Assembly (NCBI RefSeq): GCF_015207005.2
Contig: NZ_JADEXS020000001.1
Coordinates: 4,712,001-4,776,000 of the forward strand
Reading direction: 5' to 3'
DNA: 64,000 nt
DNA from: Desmonostoc muscorum LEGE 12446
GTDB taxonomy: Bacteria; Cyanobacteriota; Cyanobacteriia; Cyanobacteriales; Nostocaceae
The translations under genes and the position numbers were made by a program. Numbering within the stretch: position 1 is the stretch's first letter; the number at the start of each line of letters is the position of its first letter. The notes below the pieces were generated by a model that saw only the letters and a program-made list of their open reading frames with translations, was not told the DNA's origin and made no database searches. Positions 33,795 through 43,103 of this stretch are shown here, in pieces.

Positions 33795-33955
33795 TTGGGG
33801 ACTGGGGATTGGGGATTGGGGACTGGGGACTGGGGACTGGGGACTGGGGACTGGGGACTGGGGATATTCTCCCCCTGCCTCCCCTGCTCCCTCATCTCCC
33901 TCATCTCCCTCATCTCCCTCATCTCCCTCATCTCCCCACTCCCCACTCCCTATTC
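33795..33955. repeat. G-rich heptamer array facing C-rich nonamer array
   Basis: GGGGACT/GGGGATT heptamers (33797-33865) are followed by CTCATCTCC nonamers (~33890-33940) and CCCCACTCC units. The same plan occurs at 18086, 20286 and 46996. All three plus-strand reading frames stay open across it, but none is a believable gene. Confidence 0.75.
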
Positions 33956-33956
33956 C

Positions 33957-34508
33957 CTATACCTCATCTAAAGCAGAACGCAGATTCAATGACAACATCG
34001 TGCGGGAAATACCGCTGAACAGAATGCTGACACCAACTAGTGTTCCAAGCAGCCAAGGCGCGTTGAACGGCCACTGAAACCAAATCATTGCACCTAAAAC
34101 CAGGGTAATAATGCCATTTACTAGTACCCATGTCCAGTTTTGTTGTGGACGTAACTGGAAGGCTAGAATTAACTCGAATGTGCCTTCAGTCACCAAAAAA
34201 GTGCCAAGCAACAAAGTTAGTGTGAGAACACCTGTATAAGGATAAACCAACAGCATCACGCCGGTTGCAATATACAGTCCACTTAATAAAAGTTTCCAAA
34301 CAAAACCTCCGCGATCGCGAGTTTGGGCAGCGTAAACTAGTTTTGTAAATCCAGCAAAAGCTAGAATCGCTGCAAACCAAGTTTCGGCGAATATGGTGGT
34401 GAATGAAGGTACTGCGATCGCAATAATCCCCGAAACAATCAAGAGAATACCAGTTATCAGCGACCCATTAAGTTCCTTTTTTATATCTCTAGAAACATCG
34501 GTTGTCAT
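33957..34508 (-). CDS. HdeD-family membrane protein (DUF308)
   Basis: 183 residues, with six predicted transmembrane helices in three pairs and the family pattern LLIVSGIIAIAVPSF...AFAGFTKLVYAAQTRDRGGFVWKLLLSGLYIATGVMLL. In enterobacteria HdeD contributes to acid resistance at high cell density; cyanobacterial members are stress-associated, and the mechanism is unknown. Single-gene unit; its 3' end abuts a repeat array. Full length. Confidence 0.88.
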   Translation of the reverse strand: MTTDVSRDIKKELNGSLITGILLIVSGIIAIAVPSFTTIFAETWFAAILAFAGFTKLVYAAQTRDRGGFVWKLLLSGLYIATGVMLLVYPYTGVLTLTLLLGTFLVTEGTFELILAFQLRPQQNWTWVLVNGIITLVLGAMIWFQWPFNAPWLLGTLVGVSILFSGISRTMLSLNLRSALDEV

Positions 34509-34625
34509 ACAAATCTTTTCCCTATGCTTAGATTAAACTCTACAATTACGTTAGAGAATTTCTGAGTCATAGGGTAGAACCTTGAGGTAGAGTCGCGGGT
34601 ATTAAATTTCAACAGCAACTACCTA

Positions 34626-35177
34626 TCAAAAGAGTTCTGCCAGATTGCTTAGCCGTTCATAAACACCGATGAGACGATCTCCTTCTAGTTCCACAGAAGT
34701 GTTTGGATAATTCTGAATAGCTCCCAGTAGTGTAACTTGACCACTTTGCTTAATAGATGCACTTAAAGCAGTTCGTAGCGCTTCTTGGTTTAGTTGTCCT
34801 GCGGGGGGGTGAACTACTTCACCAATTTGGTCAACTAAAACTGGCCCAGCCCAGCTAGATAGTAAGTTATTTAAAAAGGCAGGATCGGCTTTAATTCCAG
34901 ATTTCAGTGCTTTACGAGCCAATTTAGGGTCTTGTTGAGCCGCCTGCAAATAAGCCGTTAATGTTGGGGTAGTCTTGCCAGTTTCTACAAACTGATTTAA
35001 TTCTTCAACAGATATTGAACCCTGAAAAGTACCATATTTTAAAATAACTTGCTCGGCAGCATAGGCATTAGTACTTGAAAATAGAACAATAGCACCTATG
35101 CTTAAAGCTACTGTTTGAGTAAGTAACTTAGTGACTTTTCTAGTGTTTAATTGATTTAAAAGTTGAAAAATTTGCAT
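34626..35177 (-). CDS. DUF1400 protein (secreted)
   Basis: 183 residues. Signal peptide at ~18-40 (LLTQTVALSIGAIVLFSSTNAYA-AE). The mature part is DUF1400: EQVILKYGTFQGSISVEELNQFVETGKTTPTLTAYLQAAQ, which in cyanobacteria occurs either alone or N-terminal to an alpha/beta hydrolase. Here no hydrolase domain follows, so this is the standalone form. Its function is unknown. The gene is monocistronic. Confidence 0.82.
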   Translation of the reverse strand: MQIFQLLNQLNTRKVTKLLTQTVALSIGAIVLFSSTNAYAAEQVILKYGTFQGSISVEELNQFVETGKTTPTLTAYLQAAQQDPKLARKALKSGIKADPAFLNNLLSSWAGPVLVDQIGEVVHPPAGQLNQEALRTALSASIKQSGQVTLLGAIQNYPNTSVELEGDRLIGVYERLSNLAELF

Positions 35178-35269
35178 TATTTTGTTGGAGTTTATAATGG
35201 TTTGGAGCGTGGATGGGCAAAAAATACCCAGAATATTATTTTACAAAATTTATGCTACAAATGCATGAT

Positions 35270-35296
35270 TAGGGGCGTACAGCCTTACGCCCCTAC
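35270..35296. repeat. Dispersed palindrome
   Basis: TAGGGGCGTA and TACGCCCCTA form a 10-bp stem around CAGCCT, a variant of the GTAGGGGCGCACAG palindrome family seen at 848, 12018 and 54505. Confidence 0.6.
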
Positions 35297-35334
35297 AGCT
35301 AAATTATTTGTTGCAAAAATTTTGGGAAATGGTG

Positions 35335-35556
35335 TTATCTTTGAGATTTTTCATTAGGCGAAGCTGCATGAGGTAATATGGATTGTTCTTCGTCTAAGGT
35401 TGGTGCAGGTATACCCAAATGCTTTCTTGTAGCTTCTTCAGCCAGATGTCGGTCTTGTTCAGTCTCAAACTGACTTTCATCTAACAAATGAGGGTTTTTT
35501 ACCGCTTCATCTCGGCTTGGGCGATAGCCATTTTTCCACCTGTACTTCCAGTCCAT
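35335..35556 (-). CDS. Small acidic/basic mixed protein, unknown
   Basis: 73 residues, MDWKYRWKNGYRPSRDEAVKNPHLLDE..., hydrophilic with no membrane or signal segment. I do not recognise a family. The frame starts with a plausible conserved motif (DWKYRWKNGYRPSRDE) and lies between stress-type genes. Low confidence that it is real; no antisense gene competes with it. Confidence 0.4.
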   Translation of the reverse strand: MDWKYRWKNGYRPSRDEAVKNPHLLDESQFETEQDRHLAEEATRKHLGIPAPTLDEEQSILPHAASPNEKSQR

Positions 35557-35911
35557 AATTTGATAGGCAGATATACTGCAATTTGATTTCCTAGTTCCTC
35601 ATCGTAAGCGTTTTATGGAAAATGACACTCTTGCTATGGGTTGAAGAGGCTCATTCAAAGGGTACAAATTTAACATTTTTTTGAGTAGAAATACTCTTTT
35701 TGGCTGATTTTACTAGATTAGCACGCTAGAAGTTATGAATCAGACATAGTGGCGATCGCCCCTGGAATGTCTTCTAAAATCTTACTCTTTTATTAAGCTA
35801 AATGTACTCATCTCAAGAGGCTGAATTAATTTTATCTTCTATTTAACTTTAAAAGCCGATACGATAAATATTATTATTTTAGATATTGCCGAAACACAAA
35901 ACAAGACAATT

Positions 35912-36106
35912 ATGCTTAAAGAACAGATTACACAAGAACTAGAAAAATTACCTGAACCTTTGTTACAGGAAATTTTAGATTTTGTTCAGTTTTTACAAGC
36001 CAAGTACCAGAAAGATAAAACCTTAGAAATCAGCATTATGAGTGAATCATCACTGCAAAAAGATTGGTTAAGTCCAGAGGAAGATGCAGCATGGCAGAAT
36101 TTGTAA
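35912..36106 (+). CDS. Antitoxin of a MazEF/PemIK-type pair (DUF2281-like)
   Basis: 64 residues. MLKEQITQELEKLPEPLLQEILDFVQFLQ is the typical N-terminus of DUF2281-like antitoxins, and the tail ends ...SPEEDAAWQNL. The stop lies 16 bp inside the next gene, the usual overlap of toxin-antitoxin pairs. The protein would bind and neutralise the MazF-like RNase downstream and probably autorepress the operon. Confidence 0.8.
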   Translation: MLKEQITQELEKLPEPLLQEILDFVQFLQAKYQKDKTLEISIMSESSLQKDWLSPEEDAAWQNL

Positions 36107-36420
36107 AAGGAGATGTTGTTATTGTTCCATTTCCATTTTCCGACTTAACTGGCACAAAACGCAGACCTGCTTTAGTTATTGCTACTCTTCAGGGAGATGA
36201 CCTGATTCTTTGCCAAATTACTAGCCGAACTATTGGGGATATCTATGCTATTCATCTGGAAAAGAGTGATTTTAGCTCTGGTGGTTTAAATCAGCCAAGT
36301 AATATCAGACAAAATCGGATTTTTACTGCCGATAAACAAATTGTTTTATATCAAGCAGGTCACATAAAACTTGAAAAATTAATAGAAGTGATTAATAAAA
36401 TTACCGAAATTAAACAGTAA
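36091..36420 (+). CDS. MazF/PemK-type endoribonuclease toxin
   Basis: 109 residues from the ATG at 36091, which overlaps the antitoxin by 16 bp; an ATG 27 bp upstream is less likely. Family motifs: KGDVVIVPFPFSDLTGTKRRPALVIA, then CQITSRTIGDIYAI and PSNIRQNRIFTADK. MazF toxins cleave single-stranded mRNA at short motifs and arrest growth. All blocks are intact, so the toxin is likely functional. Confidence 0.88.
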   Translation: MAEFVKGDVVIVPFPFSDLTGTKRRPALVIATLQGDDLILCQITSRTIGDIYAIHLEKSDFSSGGLNQPSNIRQNRIFTADKQIVLYQAGHIKLEKLIEVINKITEIKQ

Positions 36421-36776
36421 TCAAGCTTATAGTTGTATCGAGTATTGGACTAAGTTGTACTGGTATCAGGTGGTGGAGTGACTGGTGGTTGGGTGAGAGA
36501 TTTACATGGATTTGGTGCATCTGATGGCAAAACATAGACTCCAAAACTCTTCAGTTGATAAATAATTTACCAAGATGCATAGGGTACTATTAATAGCAAG
36601 AGTAGTACCAAGTGAAAAAAGATACTATTGCCGATCGCAGCAAGTTTTTATTCCATTAATTAAGTTAGCAATACGAGAGCGATCGCTGTTCCAATGTCGT
36701 ACAAAATTTCATAGTCATACCACACCCACTGTTTCCCATGTAGGATATGTGTATTAGCCACTATCTTGTGCAGCCT
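36421..36776. other. Non-coding gap
   Basis: No supported gene. Short frames here contain several stops. A GCGATCGC octamer lies at ~36679, and some text resembles decayed coding sequence, but no family can be named. Confidence 0.4.
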
Positions 36777-37334
36777 ATGGTTAACATAATAGGTCAACTT
36801 ACTTTAAAAGAATTTTTAAGCCTTCCAGAGGGAGATGTATACTATGAGTTTGTTGATGGTCAAGCAGTCCCTAAAGTGTCTCCAAAATTTTTTCATTCAA
36901 CTTTACAGATAGCTTTAGGATTACTAATTCGTGCATGGTGCAAAGGTAAAGGTAGAGTTCTTCCTGAGTGGGCAATTCTTTTAAAGCGTCAAGGCAAAGA
37001 TTGGGCACCTTTACCGGATTTGACATACATATCTTACGAACGTTTACCTAAAAGTTGGAAGCGTAATGAGGCTTGTCCTGCGATTCCAGAATTGGTAATT
37101 GAAATTATCTCTCCAGACCAGACGATAAAGGAATTTGAAGAGAAAGCGAAGGATTATTTAACTGCGGGTGTGTCCAGAGTTTGGGTGATAGATCCAGAAG
37201 TTATGAGTATTAGAGTTTTTCTGCCTGATGGATCAAATCAAGTTTATACGGATAACACACCCATTGTAGATACGCTACTTCCAGGTTTGGAATTAACCAC
37301 AAGGCAGGTATTTGAAGAGGCAGAATTACTTTGA
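36777..37334 (+). CDS. Uma2-family (DUF820) putative endonuclease
   Basis: 185 residues from the ATG at 36777; an ATG 30 bp upstream gives a less typical start. The pattern matches Uma2: LTLKEFLSLPEGDVYYEFVDGQAV, the active-site-like PDLTYIS and ELVIEIISPDQTIKEFEEKAKDYLTAGVSRVWVIDP with the PD-(D/E)XK layout. Uma2 proteins are greatly expanded in cyanobacteria, and their role is unknown. Full length and intact. Family C MITE follows 20 bp downstream. Confidence 0.85.
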   Translation: MVNIIGQLTLKEFLSLPEGDVYYEFVDGQAVPKVSPKFFHSTLQIALGLLIRAWCKGKGRVLPEWAILLKRQGKDWAPLPDLTYISYERLPKSWKRNEACPAIPELVIEIISPDQTIKEFEEKAKDYLTAGVSRVWVIDPEVMSIRVFLPDGSNQVYTDNTPIVDTLLPGLELTTRQVFEEAELL

Positions 37335-37354
37335 ATTTTAGGGTGCTATGTCTA

Positions 37355-37487
37355 AATACGGTTCAGTTAAAGCTAAAACTCTTGATCAAATTCAATTTTT
37401 TTAACGAACCGCCAAGGACGCATTCGCGTAGCGTCTCGTCAGAGAAGGACGCAAAGAGAAGAAAGAAAGGCTTAGCTGAACTGTATT
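37355..37487. mobile_element. MITE-like element, family C copy 2
   Basis: Ends AATACGGTTCAGTTAA and TTAGCTGAACTGTATT match as inverted repeats at 14 of 16 positions, the same family as 1388-1474. The interior holds GACGC/GCGTC stems. The gap to 37701 also has the imperfect repeat TATCATATCCG / CGGACATGATA (~37605-37645). No gene is seen. Confidence 0.6.
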
Positions 37488-37701
37488 GTGCTATGTCTAG
37501 GTTGGGCTACGCTTACGCAATTTTGAAGAATGCAGAATTCAGAATAACTCTTCGCGATCGATTCAGTTCAACCACTGATAGCCTAGCGTTAGCGAGTCGT
37601 AATATCATATCCGGGTATTATGGGTAAGCTAACGGACATGATATAAATTCATTCTGAATTCTGACTTCTGACTCCTGAATTCTTCTTTGATAATTTCTCT
37701 T

Positions 37702-38886
37702 TCAAAAAACATCAACTTTATCTAATTTTTCCCAAGGAATTTCTATATCTATTCTACCTACATGACCATAAGCAGCAAGTTTCCTATAAAAACTGCCTTT
37801 ATTTAACGAAGGCAAATGTCTCAAATTAAACTCTTTGATAATTCCTGCAAGGCGGAAATCAAAATGCTTTTCTAAAAGACTTGTGATTTCTTCATCTGCA
37901 ATTTTGCCTGTGCCAAAAGTTTCGACTTGCACACTCACCGGTCTGGAAAGTCCTATAGAATAACTTAGCTGTACTTCACATTCATCTGCTAGTTTTGCAG
38001 CTACGATATTTTTAGCTGCATAACGAGCAATATAAGCTCCTATTCTATCTATTCTAATTGGATCTTTACCGCTCAATGCTGAACCACTATGTTTGGAATA
38101 TTCGCCGTATGTATCTATGGCATTTTTTCTGCCAGTTAATCCAGAATGAACCGCAGGGCCTCCACGAATAAATGGCCCATCTGGATTAATAAATATTCTT
38201 GTCTGTGCATCTGGTTTAATTTCTTCATTTTGAAATACAGGAGAAATTACTGTCTCTCGAATATCATCGTGTAATTGCTGAAATTCGGGTTTTGATGCTT
38301 TATTTTGACTGGCAATAACTGTAATGCTGTGAATTCTATATGGGCGGCGATTTTTATATTCAACTCCTACCTGAGTTTTGCCGTCAGGTGTCAGATATGG
38401 AAGTATTTTTTGGCGTCTGACTTCACTAATTTGTCTAGCAAGTTTGTGGGCTAGCCATATTGGTAATGGCATGAGAGTCGATGTTTGATTACAGGCAAAT
38501 CCAAAAACTGTTACTTGATTATTAACGGTGATTTTTTCTATTTCTGCATCAGATAAACTGTTCTCATCAAATAAATGGTGTTGCTCAAAGGGTAATTCTC
38601 TGAGACTAGTTAAAATGCTGCAAGTTTTACCATTAAATTCTTTATGCTCATAACCTACTTGTTCGATTACTTGTCTGGCTATGTTGGTAAAATCTACGTT
38701 GGTGTTGGGTTCAAATCTTGCTGCGAGGAAAACGATGCCTGTAGATACTGCACATTCTGTAATTACTCTCGAATATGGGTCTTGCTGTAAAAAGCGATCG
38801 ACGATCGCATCGCTGATCTGATCGCAAAGTTTATCAGGATGTCCTTCTGTTACTGATTCTGATGTAAACATGAAGTCTTTTTTCAT
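37702..38886 (-). CDS. Divergent MetK-like protein (S-adenosylmethionine synthetase paralogue)
   Basis: 394 residues, full MetK fold. Conserved ATP/phosphate signatures remain: TEGHPDKLCDQISDAIVD (His16, Asp18), DGKTQV (Lys170), LTGRKNAIDTYG, SGKDP and RYAAKNIVAA. Residues that hold the amino group of methionine in the characterised E. coli enzyme are replaced: the GE of GEITT becomes Ala56-Arg57, and the Asp before GLTGRK becomes His247. The active-site loop GAGDQG reads TVNNQV (120-125), and the Gln98 loop is shortened. It is therefore not the housekeeping metK, which must lie elsewhere. Last gene of an operon behind a P-type ATPase (130-bp spacer). The substrate is unknown; loss of SAM-synthase activity or a changed substrate is inferred. 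Confidence 0.85.
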   Translation of the reverse strand: MKKDFMFTSESVTEGHPDKLCDQISDAIVDRFLQQDPYSRVITECAVSTGIVFLAARFEPNTNVDFTNIARQVIEQVGYEHKEFNGKTCSILTSLRELPFEQHHLFDENSLSDAEIEKITVNNQVTVFGFACNQTSTLMPLPIWLAHKLARQISEVRRQKILPYLTPDGKTQVGVEYKNRRPYRIHSITVIASQNKASKPEFQQLHDDIRETVISPVFQNEEIKPDAQTRIFINPDGPFIRGGPAVHSGLTGRKNAIDTYGEYSKHSGSALSGKDPIRIDRIGAYIARYAAKNIVAAKLADECEVQLSYSIGLSRPVSVQVETFGTGKIADEEITSLLEKHFDFRLAGIIKEFNLRHLPSLNKGSFYRKLAAYGHVGRIDIEIPWEKLDKVDVF

Positions 38887-39015
38887 AAATGTTTACCTTT
38901 TATATGAGATTTATATTAAAAGTTTATTTAAAATTACAGAAGTTATACAAAGGTATTAAAAGATAAACGAACCGCAGAGGCACAGAGGGCACGGAGAAAT
39001 AAGAGTTTTAGAGAG

Positions 39016-42000
39016 TTATTGTCTAGATCGTGGTACAGATAGTTTATCTGTGTTAATCTCTGATTTTATTTCTGGAGTATCAAGCTTTTTTAAGAAGTTA
39101 TTCTCTTTGGTTGATTCATTGACTAACAATGGTAGTAAAGCACTACTTCCAATCACAAGACTGTCCACAAGATTGAGTGGGGTAATTTTCAAAAGACTCC
39201 TTAATTGAGGAACAATTAGCGCTAAAAGTTGTATGGCAAATGACCCTGTAATCGCAGCATTTAAGTAGGGATTATTCGGAAGTTTTTCTTGAGTAAATAT
39301 GCTGTGTTTTTCTGAACGAGAACTAATTGTATGCAGCAGTTGTCCGCTAGTTAGACTCATAAAGGCAATGGTGCTTGCTTGGGGACTAATGCCATATCTC
39401 AAGATGGCGTAACTGTAGGCTGCTAAGGTACTGACGGATAGTGTTGCTGACTCAAAGGCAATTCTGGCAAAGTCGGTGTTTTTAATAATTGGTTCGTCAG
39501 GGTTGCGGGGTGGCTGACTCAACACTTCGGGTTCTGGTGCTTCTAATGCTAAGGATAGTCCGGGGAATATGTCTGTTACCAAATTCAACCACAGGAGTTG
39601 GATGGCATTCAAGGGTTCGCCTATACCCAATGCGGTAGCGGTGGTCATGACCATAATTTCGCTGAGGTTTGTGGCTAACAGGAAATGCACGGATTTTCTG
39701 ATGTTGTTGTAAATTGTCCGTCCCCGACTCACGGCAATCATCATGGTTTCTAGTCTGTCGTCTTCTAGGACGATATCTGCAACTTCACGGGCGACATCGG
39801 TTCCGCTTTTGCCCATTGCTACGCCAACTTGGGCGGCTTTCAATGCTGGTGCATCGTTAATACCATCACCGGTCATGGCGACAACTTTTCCGGCTGCTTG
39901 CAATGCTTGGACGATTTGCAGTTTATTGCTGGGACTGATGCGGGCAAAAACATCTACTTTGTCGCTAAGTGCCGTCAATGCCTCTGGTGTAAGGTTATTC
40001 AGGTTGGTGGAATCGAGAATTTCTAGTTGGGGATCTCGATTCAATTCTAATTCTTTGGCGATCGCATAAGCAGTTGGACTTTGATCGCCTGTTATCATCA
40101 CTGTATCAATGCCAGCCTCATGGAAGTCACCAATCAATTCTTTGGCACCTTTTCTAATGGGGTCAGCCATGCCTACAAGACCCAGCCAAATCAAGTCTGA
40201 TTCATAATTTTTGTCGTTTTTCGTTTCATCGATATGGCTGTAAGCTACACCCAGCACCCGCAGTGCTTTTCCTGCCATGCGATCGTTTTCGATCTCCATC
40301 GCTTGTCTGTCTTCTTCACTTAAAGGTACTATTTGCCCGTTTTTCATCCACTTTTGGCATATCTGCACAATTTCAGTGGGGCTGCCTTTGACAGCAATTA
40401 ACTGCTGGTCATCAGGAGTTTGATGAATTGTACTCATGATGTTACGATTTTCCGATCGCAAGTTTGTTTGCAATAAAAGATATTTTTGTCTAAGTGCGAT
40501 CGCATTTACCCCAGCGCTAATTGCCATGTAAATCAAGGCGTTTTCTGTTGCTGAACCTGTGACTATATACTCGCCATCACTCTGTAAACTGACTTCTGTT
40601 TCATTGCAGAGAACTGATACATGAATCAGCTTTAACAGTTCATCGCAGGTATGCGGATTAATTTTTTCTGCGGCGTTGATGAATTCTCCGTCGGATACGG
40701 TGATGTGTTTGCTGTCTGCATATATCTCCACTACGGACATTTTATTTTCTGTCAGTGTCCCGGTTTTATCCATGCAAATCGTCTGTACGGAACCTAATGC
40801 TTCCACCGCACTGAGACTGCGAACGAGGACGTTATTTTTCCTCATATCTCGGATTCCTAAGGCTAAGGTTGTAGTAGCGATGGTGGGTAAGCCTTCGGGA
40901 ACCGCAGCCACAGCTAAGGATATGGATGATTTGAGCATTTGTACTAAACCGTATCCCCGCAGTACTCCCATACCAAAAATCAGACCGCAGATTCCCATGC
41001 CAATTAAAACTAGTTGACTACCTACTTCATCTAGTTGTTTTGCTAGGGGAGTCTGGATTGCTGTTGCTTCACCAACCATTTGTTGAATTTTGCCCATTTC
41101 GGTGAATTTGCCTGTGGACACAACCGCAGCCAGTCCTTGACCACTGATAACAAAAGTGCCTTTGTAGATCATATTGTGGCGATCGCCTAATGGAATATCC
41201 TCACCATTCAAAGATGCAGTAATTTTAGTTACGGGAATACTTTCTCCTGTCAAGGCAGACTCATCAATACTCAGATTATCTGCTTCAAGAAGTCGGGCAT
41301 CTGCTACTATATAACCGCCGGGTTTCAGAAATAAAATATCTCCTAAAACAACATCTTCTGTGGGAATTTCTATTTGTTTGCCATCTCTAATAACCCAAGT
41401 TGATGTTTGTTCCTGACTTTTAAGGGAATGAATAATTCTTTCTGATTGGCTTTCTGTGACATAACCAATGGTCGCATTCAAAGTAACAACACCCATAATG
41501 ACCACAGCATCAATTACTCCACCCGTGATCAGAGAAATTCCTGCGGCGACACCCAGCAAAGCCACTGGTAAAGATTTGAATTGGTCAATTAAGATGCTTA
41601 AGTCTGAACGAGTTGCTGCTTGGTCTAGAACATTCGCGCCATATTTCTTCAGGTTTTCTACAGCAGAGTTACTGGATAATCCTGTTGTTTTTGAGGTATT
41701 TAATTTCTTGACGACGCTAGTTGCTGTCATTAAATGCCAAGTTTCTGGCTTTTGTTCCTGAACATCACCAATTGTTTTAGTAATTGATTTTTTACTTTTT
41801 TTTTGATAATTCAATAAAACTTTTTCAATTAAAAAGCTAATTTGATTGGGGCTTTGCTCTCTGCTAAAATTTACTAAAATATTGCCTGTTAGGGAATTAG
41901 CAGAAACATAATTTATTCCAGCTTCTTTGGAGAGTGATCGCTCCAAATATTCTTTTAATTCTACCGAACGATAAAGTTCATTTATTTTGTATCTAATTCT

Positions 42001-42033
42001 TCCTTTAACGTTAGTATGTATTGCTTGAATCAC
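39016..42033 (-). CDS. P2-type cation-transporting ATPase with N-terminal HMA-like domain
   Basis: 1005 residues. The N-terminal ~90 residues (VKGRIRYKINELY...VSANSLTGNILVNF) form an HMA_2-like ferredoxin-fold domain without CxxC. The pump core has TGES, the transmembrane PEGLP motif typical of P2 (Ca2+/Mn2+ or Na+) pumps, DKTGT with phosphorylated Asp422, KGSPTE, DPIRKGA and GDGINDAPALK. About ten helices. The ion cannot be read from motifs alone; the HMA_2 domain plus a DUF5132 partner suggests a specialised stress pump. Second gene of a minus-strand operon: DUF5132 (58 bp upstream), this pump, then the MetK-like protein. Confidence 0.88.
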   Translation of the reverse strand: MIQAIHTNVKGRIRYKINELYRSVELKEYLERSLSKEAGINYVSANSLTGNILVNFSREQSPNQISFLIEKVLLNYQKKSKKSITKTIGDVQEQKPETWHLMTATSVVKKLNTSKTTGLSSNSAVENLKKYGANVLDQAATRSDLSILIDQFKSLPVALLGVAAGISLITGGVIDAVVIMGVVTLNATIGYVTESQSERIIHSLKSQEQTSTWVIRDGKQIEIPTEDVVLGDILFLKPGGYIVADARLLEADNLSIDESALTGESIPVTKITASLNGEDIPLGDRHNMIYKGTFVISGQGLAAVVSTGKFTEMGKIQQMVGEATAIQTPLAKQLDEVGSQLVLIGMGICGLIFGMGVLRGYGLVQMLKSSISLAVAAVPEGLPTIATTTLALGIRDMRKNNVLVRSLSAVEALGSVQTICMDKTGTLTENKMSVVEIYADSKHITVSDGEFINAAEKINPHTCDELLKLIHVSVLCNETEVSLQSDGEYIVTGSATENALIYMAISAGVNAIALRQKYLLLQTNLRSENRNIMSTIHQTPDDQQLIAVKGSPTEIVQICQKWMKNGQIVPLSEEDRQAMEIENDRMAGKALRVLGVAYSHIDETKNDKNYESDLIWLGLVGMADPIRKGAKELIGDFHEAGIDTVMITGDQSPTAYAIAKELELNRDPQLEILDSTNLNNLTPEALTALSDKVDVFARISPSNKLQIVQALQAAGKVVAMTGDGINDAPALKAAQVGVAMGKSGTDVAREVADIVLEDDRLETMMIAVSRGRTIYNNIRKSVHFLLATNLSEIMVMTTATALGIGEPLNAIQLLWLNLVTDIFPGLSLALEAPEPEVLSQPPRNPDEPIIKNTDFARIAFESATLSVSTLAAYSYAILRYGISPQASTIAFMSLTSGQLLHTISSRSEKHSIFTQEKLPNNPYLNAAITGSFAIQLLALIVPQLRSLLKITPLNLVDSLVIGSSALLPLLVNESTKENNFLKKLDTPEIKSEINTDKLSVPRSRQ

Positions 42034-42090
42034 AGCAATTATTTCTCCTGTAATGCCTCCAAAAAATTATCCATCTAATTCAAAATTATG

Positions 42091-42618
42091 CTATAGTTGT
42101 AAATCTCCTGTATTATTAAGTTTAGTAAATACTTCAAAGGCATACCAAGCTAATGTATGCCAGGGAATTTCTTCTAGTTCTAACCCTTTATTTATTAATT
42201 GGTGAATGGCGAGTGCTGCTAACCCCGTAGGTACTAACAACCGCAAATCGACAACGCCTTTACTCATCTGTCCGACATCAACGTTTAGGTCAGATACCAA
42301 GTTAATTAAATCCGTAGCAACTTCAGATTTGCTATTTTTCAAATAAGTTTCAAAGGTTTTAGAACTAAATTGTTCTTGCTTCTCATGAATGAGTTCAGCA
42401 TTTACCTCGGCTGCTATATTTTCACAAACTTCTGCTACTTCTGCAACAGCTTCTTTACATATTTCCGACAAAGTAATGCCCTGTTTGATCGCCCTTTGAA
42501 CTACAGGTTGTTTGATTGCTGCTGCAACAGGAATAATTACAGGGGCAATAATTATTGCAGTCAGACTTTCGACAATTTCAGGAAGATTAACTTCTTGCAA
42601 ATCGGATATAGATGTCAT
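42091..42618 (-). CDS. DUF5132-like protein, partner of HMA-type P-type ATPases
   Basis: 175 residues. The part PVIIPVAAAIKQPVVQRAIKQGITLSEICKEAVAE matches DUF5132, and the C-terminal LLVPTGLAALAIHQLINKGLELEEIPWHTLAWYAFEVFTKLN is typical of companions of HMA_2-domain P-type ATPases. One hydrophobic segment near the N-terminus (ESLTAIIIAPVIIPVAAAI). It lies 58 bp upstream of such an ATPase gene and is first in the operon. Molecular role unknown; a pump accessory or envelope stress factor is inferred from context. Confidence 0.7.
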   Translation of the reverse strand: MTSISDLQEVNLPEIVESLTAIIIAPVIIPVAAAIKQPVVQRAIKQGITLSEICKEAVAEVAEVCENIAAEVNAELIHEKQEQFSSKTFETYLKNSKSEVATDLINLVSDLNVDVGQMSKGVVDLRLLVPTGLAALAIHQLINKGLELEEIPWHTLAWYAFEVFTKLNNTGDLQL

Positions 42619-43103
42619 CTAAAAACTTCCTCCAGCAAAAAGCAGGCGATCGATAAATACCTTGTGAAAATTACTTTTACAATAAACGCCCATATCTACG
42701 GCCACAAAGCAGCCTAAAAGTAGATTTACAAAATAGACCTCACAATGTAAGCCTATTTAAATTAATCACTATATTCATCAGTCTAAAGTTACAGAAGCAA
42801 GTTTAATTGAGTGTAAAAATTATAATTTTTCTATCTAAAGAAATAAGCATAAAAGTCAAGTTATGATTGTGGAAATAGTCCAGGCAAAGAGTTTACAGAA
42901 TCAGCAACTTTTAGTTGGACATCACTCTTGACTAATATCTCTACAGATATAAATAAAAAAGCTGATTATTAGTATAATTCCACCTGTAGACTCACGCAAT
43001 TAAAATTCAAAACATTGATACTTAAGAGTAAGGTTACCACCTTTAAACGTGGTTGCAATGAAAAATTACACTCCGGAAAATAAAATATAAAAGAGTACAA
43101 CCA
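42619..43103. promoter_or_regulatory. Divergent promoter region
   Basis: 485 bp between the minus-strand ATPase operon and the plus-strand PPOX gene. The sequence is A/T-rich with no supported gene or clear operator. It must hold promoters for both units. Confidence 0.5.

Noticed and set aside
33721..34077. Three overlapping plus-strand frames with WGLGTGD repeats
   Set aside because: They are translations of the GGGGACT heptamer array.
37331..37627. 98-codon frame
   Set aside because: Covers MITE family C and dispersed repeats; no codon pattern of a gene.
37702..38886. Housekeeping metK
   Set aside because: Key methionine-binding residues and the GAGDQG loop are changed, and the context is a P-type ATPase operon.
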